A stretch of DNA of 19,880 bases. Origin: Chlorobiales bacterium. Lineage in GTDB: Bacteria > Bacteroidota > Chlorobiia > Chlorobiales > Chlorobiaceae. The stretch covers positions 1-19,880 of the forward strand of contig JAKSCY010000431.1 of assembly GCA_022360355.1 (NCBI GenBank). The letters run 5' to 3'. Made by a program: the position numbers and the translations under genes. This document shows positions 14,681 through 19,880 of this stretch, piece after piece. The notes below the pieces were generated by a model. The model worked only from the letters and a program-made list of their open reading frames with translations, was not told the origin of the DNA and did not search any database. The first letter of the stretch is position 1. The number at the start of each line of letters is the position of its first letter.

Positions 14681-16585
14681 CTATTCTTGAGCGCGGGAAA
14701 TTTCAGGCTTACTGTTGCTTCTGAAGAACTTTGCGATAAGTGCGGCGGCTTTTGGCCCTGTTATTTTCCGGAGCTCCTCTTTATCGGCATGGGCAATCTG
14801 TTCAACCGAGCCAAAGTGGTCAAGCAGTTTCATGGCGGTTTTTTCTCCTATGCCGGGGATATCTGTCAATACGGTTTTCAGGGTACGTGATTTACGCAGT
14901 TGTCTGTGATAGCTTATGGCGAACCGGTGTGCTTCATCACGTATTCTCTGCAGAAGTTTGAGCGCCGGGGAGGTTTTGGGAAGATTGAACGGATCACGAC
15001 TCCCGGGAACGTGAACCTCTTCGAGTCTTTTTGCAAGACCGATAACCGGTATGGAAATGTCCAGTTCCAAAAGGGTTTTCAGAGCGATGTTTACCTGTCC
15101 TTTTCCTCCGTCGATCAAGACAAGATCAGGCAACGGGAGCTCGTTTGAGAGCGTTCCGCTGTAACGGCGTGTTATAGCCTCGGACATTGCAGCGTAATCG
15201 TCAGAACCTTCAATGGTGCGCAGCCTGAACTTTCTATAATCGGATTTTCTGGGTTTTCCATCGACAAAACAAACCATGGAACTTGTGTAATCACTGCCTT
15301 GAAAATGCGAGTTATCAAAACATTCTATCCGCCGGGGTATTTTTTCAAGATGAAAAGTTGACCGCAGGGCATTGAGAGACGGATTTTCCCGCGCCATTTC
15401 ACCGCGCTTTTGTTTCTCTGCAAGATATTCCCGGAGGTGATGCCGTGCATTTTCCCTGCACATCTCCATAAGACGGGCTTTTTCCCCTTTTTGCGGTGTT
15501 ACGATGAGGGTGGTTTTTCTGCTGTTTTGCCCTTCCTTGTTTTTGTTTGAAAGCAGTTTCTGCAATGCTTTTTCTGCTTCTGACGGGAGAGGTTCCTGTG
15601 TGAATATTTCCTGAGGGATAAGGTCAGGAGTTTCCAGGTAATACTTTTCAAGGAATTTTGACAACAGATTTTTCATCGGTTCATCGTCCGTGTTCGAAAA
15701 ATACATTCTCTGTGATCCGAGGAGCTTGCCTTCACGGATTTTAAACACGACGCCGCATGCATCGTCCTCTTTTTGCTCGATACCAAAGACGTCCCGGTCG
15801 ACAGGGTCTGTTGTGAAGACTTTCTGCCGGTCTGCATATTTTTTCAAGCCGCCGATCTGCATTTTCAACTCGGCGGCCTGCTCGAATTTCAGTTCTCTTG
15901 CACAACGCTGCATCTCTTCGGTGAGTGAGCGGACCAGAACGGATGTTTTGCCTTTCAGCAGCCTGATAATTTCAGAGATCATCAGGTTGTATTCTTCTTC
16001 GGACTGAAGGCCTTCACACGGACCTTTACATTTATAGATGTGGTAATCCAGACAAACCGTGAATTTTTTGCGCCGAATGTTCTCCTCGTTCAGCTTGAGC
16101 TTGCAGCTTCTGACCTGGAATATTGAACTGATCAGCTCAAGTACCGAACGAAGCTGGCCGGCTTCAGTGTAGGGGCCGAAATAAAGTGATCCGTCATGTA
16201 CTACCTGCCTTGTCAGGACTATTCTTGGAAAGGGTTCTCTGGTGATCACCAGATAAGGGTAGGTTTTATCATCCTTGAGGTTGATGTTGTAGCGGGGTTT
16301 AAGCTTCTTTATGAGATTGTTTTCAAGGATAAGGGCTTCAACTTCGGATGAGGTGATGATAACATCGACATCGGCGACATGATTGACAAGCAGCCGGGTT
16401 TTCCCGGTTAGTTTTTTTACGTTGCGGAAGTATGACCGCACTCTTGATCGCAGGCTTTTTGCTTTTCCTACATAGATGACCTTTCCTCTCTGGTTTTTAA
16501 ACTGATAAATACCCGGAGAGGCAGGCAGGCCGGCAAGTTTTTTCTCCAGACCCGGACCTTCTTTCTGATCAGTCTTTTTCTGCAT
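14681..16585 (-). CDS. uvrC: Excinuclease ABC subunit C
   Basis: Makes both incisions around UvrB-bound DNA damage in nucleotide excision repair. The 634-aa protein shows all domains: GIY-YIG nuclease (about 20-100; PGIYQFKN, VIYVGKAKSLRSRVRSYF), a cysteine-rich segment with Cys161, 178, 186 and 190, whose last three match the C-x7-C-x3-C spacing of the E. coli UvrC iron-sulfur ligands, the UVR motif (about 212-247, ELKFEQAAELK), the RNase H-like 5' nuclease (about 370-560) with Asp424 in ECFDNSHFQG, Asp492 in LIDGGKGQ and His553 in RDEAHRFA, and a C-terminal helix-hairpin-helix pair (about 572-622, IPGIGEKTAMKLL). The start ATG is only about 11 bases beyond the terminator of the symporter operon, so its promoter is not evident. 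Confidence 0.97.
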   Translation of the reverse strand: MQKKTDQKEGPGLEKKLAGLPASPGIYQFKNQRGKVIYVGKAKSLRSRVRSYFRNVKKLTGKTRLLVNHVADVDVIITSSEVEALILENNLIKKLKPRYNINLKDDKTYPYLVITREPFPRIVLTRQVVHDGSLYFGPYTEAGQLRSVLELISSIFQVRSCKLKLNEENIRRKKFTVCLDYHIYKCKGPCEGLQSEEEYNLMISEIIRLLKGKTSVLVRSLTEEMQRCARELKFEQAAELKMQIGGLKKYADRQKVFTTDPVDRDVFGIEQKEDDACGVVFKIREGKLLGSQRMYFSNTDDEPMKNLLSKFLEKYYLETPDLIPQEIFTQEPLPSEAEKALQKLLSNKNKEGQNSRKTTLIVTPQKGEKARLMEMCRENARHHLREYLAEKQKRGEMARENPSLNALRSTFHLEKIPRRIECFDNSHFQGSDYTSSMVCFVDGKPRKSDYRKFRLRTIEGSDDYAAMSEAITRRYSGTLSNELPLPDLVLIDGGKGQVNIALKTLLELDISIPVIGLAKRLEEVHVPGSRDPFNLPKTSPALKLLQRIRDEAHRFAISYHRQLRKSRTLKTVLTDIPGIGEKTAMKLLDHFGSVEQIAHADKEELRKITGPKAAALIAKFFRSNSKPEISRAQE

Positions 16586-16595
16586 GATCGAAATG

Positions 16596-16635
16596 TAAAA
16601 AAATAAAAAAGACGCGATATTATCGCGCCTTTTTT
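16596..16635 (-). terminator. Rho-independent terminator between the symporter gene and uvrC
   Basis: A near-perfect hairpin GCGCGAT-AAT-ATCGCG flanked by an A-run on one side and a T-run on the other. On the minus strand it ends TCTTTTTTATTTTTTTAC, ideal for ending the symporter transcript. The structure is symmetrical (six T residues follow on the plus strand too), so it could work both ways, but no plus-strand gene leads into it. Confidence 0.8.
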
Positions 16636-16657
16636 ATTGGTTTTTACCGGTTGTGCA

Positions 16658-18433
16658 CTAATGCATCGAAGCTTCTCCGGCCCCTTTCGGGTATCTCAGG
16701 CTGTCGACCAGTTCCTGGATATCCTCCGGCGGCGCCGGGGTGATTTTCGATACAACAAAGCTCACCACAAAGTTGATAATCATGCCAACTGTACCGATGC
16801 CTTCAGGCGAAATGCCGAGGAACCAGTTCTCAGAAGTATTGGCAGCCGGGTTGATGAACTTGAAGTAGATAATGTAGGCGGCGGTAAAGAGAATTCCGGA
16901 AAGCATCCCGGCAATAGCGCCTTCCTTGTTCATCTTCTTGTAGAAAATACCCATGATGATAACAGGGAAGAACGACGATGCGGCAAGACCGAACGCGAAT
17001 GCTACAACCTGCGCCACGAATCCAGGCGGATTGATGCCGAAATAGCCTGCTATGAGCACCGCACAGGCAACGGAAATACGTGCGATTGTCACCTCGGCTT
17101 TTTCGGAAAGGTCGGGGTTGAACTGTTTTTTAATAAGATCATGCGCAACGGAAGTTGAGATGACCAGCAGCAGGCCTGCCGCAGTTGAGAGCGCGGCGGC
17201 AAGACCACCGGCAGCTACAAGTGCGATAACCCACGCAGGAAGGTTGGCGATTTCAGGGTTGGCCAGCACCATGATATCACGGTCGATATACAGTTCGTTG
17301 CTGTTATCGGTCAGCTCGTTAGATATAAGCCGCTGACCTTCTGCTCCTTCTCCTTCTGTAAAAGCAGGTTTTCCTGCGAATGCCTTACCGTTTACATACT
17401 GTACGGCGCCATCATCGTTTTTATCCACCCAGGCAATAAGGCCTGTTCCTTCCCATGTCTTGAACCAGGATGGCAGTTCGGCATACTGGGTGTTGCTGAC
17501 CGTGTTGATCAGGTTATAGCGCGCAAATGCCGCCACTGCAGGTGCAGTGGTGTAGAGCAGGGCGATAAAAACAAGTGCCCAACCGGCGGAGATACGTGCG
17601 TCACGAACTTTGGGTACGGTGAAAAAGCGGACAATGACATGCGGCAGACCTGCCGTACCGACCATCAGCGCGAAGGTAATGAAGAACACGTCGATCATCG
17701 GTTTGCTGCCGTCGGTATATGCCGTGAAACCAAGCTGTTCATGCAGACCGTCGAGCTTGTCGAGCAGGTAACCACCTCCGTATTCAGGGGTAAGCATGCT
17801 GCCGAAACCCTGCTGGGGAAGTGGTGTGCCGGTAATCTGGATTGCTATAAAAATTGCAGGAACCATGTAGGCAAAGATAAGCACACAGTATTGGGCGACC
17901 TGTGTATAGGTGATGCCTTTCATGCCGCCAAGTACTGCGTAGAAAAACACGATGCCCATACCGATAAGAATCCCGAAGTTGATAGGTACTTCGAGGAACC
18001 GTGAGAAAACCACCCCGACGCCGCGCATCTGCCCTGCAACATAAGTAAAGGAGACAAAAATCGCGCATATGACGGCAACCGTCCTGGCTGCATTGGAGTA
18101 GTAACGGTCACCGACAAAATCAGGAACGGTGAACTTGCCGAATTTTCTGAGGTAGGGAGCGAGAAGCAGGGCAAGCAACACGTAGCCGCCGGTCCAGCCC
18201 ATAAGGTAGATAGAACCGTCATATCCCATGAAAGAGATCAGACCGGCCATTGATATAAATGAGGCCGCCGACATCCAGTCAGCAGCGGTAGCCATGCCAT
18301 TTGCAAGAGGGGGTACGCCTGCGCCGGCAACGTAAAACTCTTTTGTTGACCCGGCCTTTGCCCATATCGCAATCCCGATATAGAGCGCAAATGTCAAGCC
18401 GACAATAAGGTACGTCCACGCTTGTACATCCAT
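16658..18433 (-). CDS. Sodium/solute symporter (SSS family, VC_2705 type; probable acetate or organic-acid uptake)
   Basis: A 591-aa polytopic inner-membrane transporter of the SSS family, the group that includes the acetate permease ActP. Family signs include STKEFYVAGAGVPPLANGMA (29-48), ADWMSAASFI (51-60), YAVLGGMKGITYTQVAQY (165-182), LPHVIVRFFT (263-272) and GGLAAALSTAAGLLL (409-423), which holds the sodium-site helix. Between residues 307 and 398 lies a hydrophilic insert of about 90 residues, predicted periplasmic, containing DKNDDGAVQYVN (337-348), which fits a calcium-binding DxNxDG loop. It follows the DUF4212 small subunit by 42 bases; this pairing defines the VC_2705-type transporters. 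The substrate is not provable from sequence; acetate, lactate or another short acid is likely. The operon ends in a terminator. Confidence 0.92.
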   Translation of the reverse strand: MDVQAWTYLIVGLTFALYIGIAIWAKAGSTKEFYVAGAGVPPLANGMATAADWMSAASFISMAGLISFMGYDGSIYLMGWTGGYVLLALLLAPYLRKFGKFTVPDFVGDRYYSNAARTVAVICAIFVSFTYVAGQMRGVGVVFSRFLEVPINFGILIGMGIVFFYAVLGGMKGITYTQVAQYCVLIFAYMVPAIFIAIQITGTPLPQQGFGSMLTPEYGGGYLLDKLDGLHEQLGFTAYTDGSKPMIDVFFITFALMVGTAGLPHVIVRFFTVPKVRDARISAGWALVFIALLYTTAPAVAAFARYNLINTVSNTQYAELPSWFKTWEGTGLIAWVDKNDDGAVQYVNGKAFAGKPAFTEGEGAEGQRLISNELTDNSNELYIDRDIMVLANPEIANLPAWVIALVAAGGLAAALSTAAGLLLVISTSVAHDLIKKQFNPDLSEKAEVTIARISVACAVLIAGYFGINPPGFVAQVVAFAFGLAASSFFPVIIMGIFYKKMNKEGAIAGMLSGILFTAAYIIYFKFINPAANTSENWFLGISPEGIGTVGMIINFVVSFVVSKITPAPPEDIQELVDSLRYPKGAGEASMH

Positions 18434-18475
18434 AATAGTTGTTGTTTGTTAATTGATTGTTAGAAAACTGGGCGG

Positions 18476-18751
18476 TTACTCTTCATGCACGTCGTACTGC
18501 TTGTCCAGCCGGTTCATCAGGGCGACATAGACGAAAATAAGAAGAACGAAAACATAGATGGAACCCTGCTGGGCAAACCAGAAGCCTAACTTGAAGCCTC
18601 CTCCCCCTGTCCATTCGGGAAAGCGGATAGCATCGAGTGGTTCAACAAGAAGAATTCCAAAGCCGTAGGAAACTACGAACCAGACAGCAAGCAACCCTAC
18701 CAGGTACTTGATATTGGTCTGCCAGTATTCCTGTAATTGTCCTTTTTCCAT
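18476..18751 (-). CDS. DUF4212 small subunit of the sodium/solute symporter
   Basis: A 91-aa membrane protein with two helices (about 16-36 and 61-80) and the family pattern YWQTNIKYL (9-17), VSYGFGILLVEPLD (27-40), FKLGFWFAQQGSIYVFV (53-69) and MNRLDKQYDV near the end. DUF4212 proteins are almost always encoded directly before an SSS symporter of the VC_2705 type and are thought to be its accessory subunit. Here the symporter follows by 42 bases. Start ATG at 18751; the leader is AT-rich and has no clear Shine-Dalgarno sequence. Its upstream region holds a candidate promoter and a palindrome. Confidence 0.93.
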   Translation of the reverse strand: MEKGQLQEYWQTNIKYLVGLLAVWFVVSYGFGILLVEPLDAIRFPEWTGGGGFKLGFWFAQQGSIYVFVLLIFVYVALMNRLDKQYDVHEE

Positions 18752-18808
18752 GGCATCAATGGTTTAAGGTTTGTTAAGACAAAGGTATTTTTCAAAAAGA
18801 CTTGCAAC

Positions 18809-18861
18809 AATTTAATGAAAAAAACGGTCTGTTTGAAAAGTATCTTGTTAACAATTGTTAA
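18809..18861 (-). promoter_or_regulatory. Candidate promoter and 14-base palindrome before the symporter operon
   Basis: On the minus strand TTCAAA (18832-18837), a 17-base spacer and TAAATT (18809-18814) make a plausible promoter with a leader of about 50 bases before DUF4212. Just upstream is the perfect palindrome TTAACAATTGTTAA (18848-18861), which overlaps a second one, TTGTTAACAA (18845-18854). Its centre would be near -53, a usual place for an activator site. The regulator is unknown. Confidence 0.4.
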
Positions 18862-18895
18862 TAAGGTGCGTATTTCGATAACATACTATGCAGCG

Positions 18896-18953
18896 AAAAA
18901 CATGTTCTGGTAAAAAAAGCCGCAGCTTCCACTGCGGCTTTTGACATGTTTTT
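18896..18953 (-). terminator. Rho-independent terminator after the barrel gene, with an outer inverted repeat
   Basis: A 7-bp core stem GCCGCAG/CTGCGGC (18919-18925 with 18932-18938) with a 6-base loop is flanked by AAAAAAA and TTTT; on the minus strand the stem runs into TTTTTTT, ending the beta-barrel transcript. A second inverted repeat, AAAAACATGT (18896-18905) and ACATGTTTTT (18944-18953), encloses it and lengthens the hairpin. Confidence 0.8.
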
Positions 18954-18982
18954 GACAGTTTCCAAGTGTTTCGCCAAAAACC

Positions 18983-19880
18983 TTAGAACGCAACCTGTGC
19001 CCAGAGCTCTGTTCTCAGACGCTGGTATTCCACTTCGCCGTCGTTCCTGTCTGTAGTCAGGTAACGTACAGTCGGAGAAAGTGTGAGGCTGCCCATGGAA
19101 GACTCGTGTACTTTCCAGTTGTACTGTGCCCAGATATACATGTTGTCGTATTCGTCTGAACCACCGAAGCTGTCGTCACTCATGCTGCTGTAGTCAAGCC
19201 AGGCTCTGACCGGACCGTGTTCAGCCTTGACCCTTAAAAGATATCCGTCATAGTCGACACCGGAGTTGTCACAGAAAGTGTAGAATCCGCCCAAAGTGAA
19301 TTTGGTATCTCCAGCAGGAATTACAACATTGGTTCCGAGTGTGATCGGAGCTGCATCATCATACCCCATGCTGAAAAGGTTCACATCAGTAAGCGCGGCA
19401 AGAAGCTGCGGGTCTATGGTGACATTACCGATATTGGTTTTGTACATCAGGTGGAGCGCGTATTCATCTTTTAGGAAGCCGTCGATGTCCTTTAGGAAAT
19501 CATCAAGCACGAGGATAGATGCATTCAGCTCGCCTGGACCGACTTTGGCTCCATAATTGAGGCCGAAAATACGGTCATTTCCGAGCAGAAAATAAGGAAT
19601 ACCCAACGGCTGACTAGGATAGACCGCAAGATCATAGATCGGATTGTTGAAACTGTTGACCGGCATCCAGCCAACAACGTAGTGTGATTTTTCCATCATC
19701 CGGCCGAAATACATCTGGCTGACGCCGAAAGCGGAAAGATCTGATGGAAAAATCTCCTTTGTTCTATAGCCTGGGTATATAGTTATCGGCCCTTTTGGGT
19801 CACCAATTGTTGCGAACCAGCCTGCTGAATGGTTGGCAAGCAAGGCTTTGACAAAGAATCCTTCGCCGAGGTCGGCAGCA
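18983..19880 (-). CDS. Outer-membrane beta-barrel (porin-like) protein, C-terminal part only
   Basis: The frame is open to the right edge of the window, so the N-terminus and signal peptide are missing; at least 298 codons are present. The sequence alternates short amphipathic strands with Gly/Asp/Asn-rich turns (for example VRAWLDYSSM, YIWAQYNWKV, LTLSPTVRYLT) and ends RTELWAQVAF, with the C-terminal Phe typical of outer-membrane barrels recognised by BamA. The segment KFTLGGFYTF also fits a strand. I do not recognise a specific family; a general or substrate-specific porin is the best guess. An internal TTG at 19843 is not a believable start because coding sequence continues upstream. Followed by a strong terminator and then the symporter operon. 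Confidence 0.7.
   Translation of the reverse strand, partial: AADLGEGFFVKALLANHSAGWFATIGDPKGPITIYPGYRTKEIFPSDLSAFGVSQMYFGRMMEKSHYVVGWMPVNSFNNPIYDLAVYPSQPLGIPYFLLGNDRIFGLNYGAKVGPGELNASILVLDDFLKDIDGFLKDEYALHLMYKTNIGNVTIDPQLLAALTDVNLFSMGYDDAAPITLGTNVVIPAGDTKFTLGGFYTFCDNSGVDYDGYLLRVKAEHGPVRAWLDYSSMSDDSFGGSDEYDNMYIWAQYNWKVHESSMGSLTLSPTVRYLTTDRNDGEVEYQRLRTELWAQVAF

Noticed and set aside
1..19880. Mobile elements, CRISPR arrays, defence or toxin genes
   Set aside because: No transposase, integrase, spaced repeats, nuclease-helicase sets or toxin-antitoxin pairs were found; the window is core metabolism and housekeeping.

Overview
The window looks like an ordinary stretch of chromosome from a green sulfur bacterium (Chlorobiaceae, perhaps a Chlorobium or Prosthecochloris relative). 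This is an inference. It rests on moderate GC, the rarity of Shine-Dalgarno sequences before otherwise clear genes, the gene set (cydDC, an anaerobic-type methylthioadenosine salvage pair, a DUF4212/SSS symporter pair) and a two-stem-loop plus terminator RNA that resembles the Chlorobi-1 motif. There are no insertion sequences, prophage genes, CRISPR arrays, tRNAs or rRNAs.

Every protein gene except purU is read from the minus strand. In the direction of transcription (right to left) the layout is: a truncated outer-membrane beta-barrel gene ending in a strong terminator; DUF4212 plus sodium/solute symporter, ending in a terminator; uvrC; an 11-repeat TPR protein and aroE, ending in a terminator; lspA and a TatD-type hydrolase; a membrane-anchored TPR protein, a cyclophilin and a YggS-type PLP protein; a 337-base gap; an AlaA-like aminotransferase, a purine/MTA phosphorylase and mtnA, ending in a terminator; an Hpt phosphotransfer gene that looks like the tail of a decayed hybrid kinase; a candidate plus-strand ncRNA; and cydD-cydC. 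purU converges on cydC from the left edge.

Functional groups: aminotransferase-phosphorylase-MtnA looks like a methionine-salvage unit. The phosphorylase carries Asp where hypoxanthine/guanine-specific enzymes carry Asn, which points to adenosine or methylthioadenosine as substrate. CydDC exports thiols needed for cytochrome bd assembly. LspA processes lipoproteins. UvrC acts in excision repair. AroE is in the shikimate pathway. The symporter pair probably imports an organic acid such as acetate.

I see no new multi-gene system. The points most worth a second look are: the candidate ncRNA (about 4541-4687); start-codon-less coding sequence upstream of the Hpt gene that resembles the end of a receiver domain; the substrate-specificity residue of the phosphorylase and the open question of what follows MtnA in an anaerobe; an inverted repeat over the putative aminotransferase promoter; a 14-base palindrome upstream of the symporter operon; and a terminator placed only about 11 bases before the uvrC start codon.
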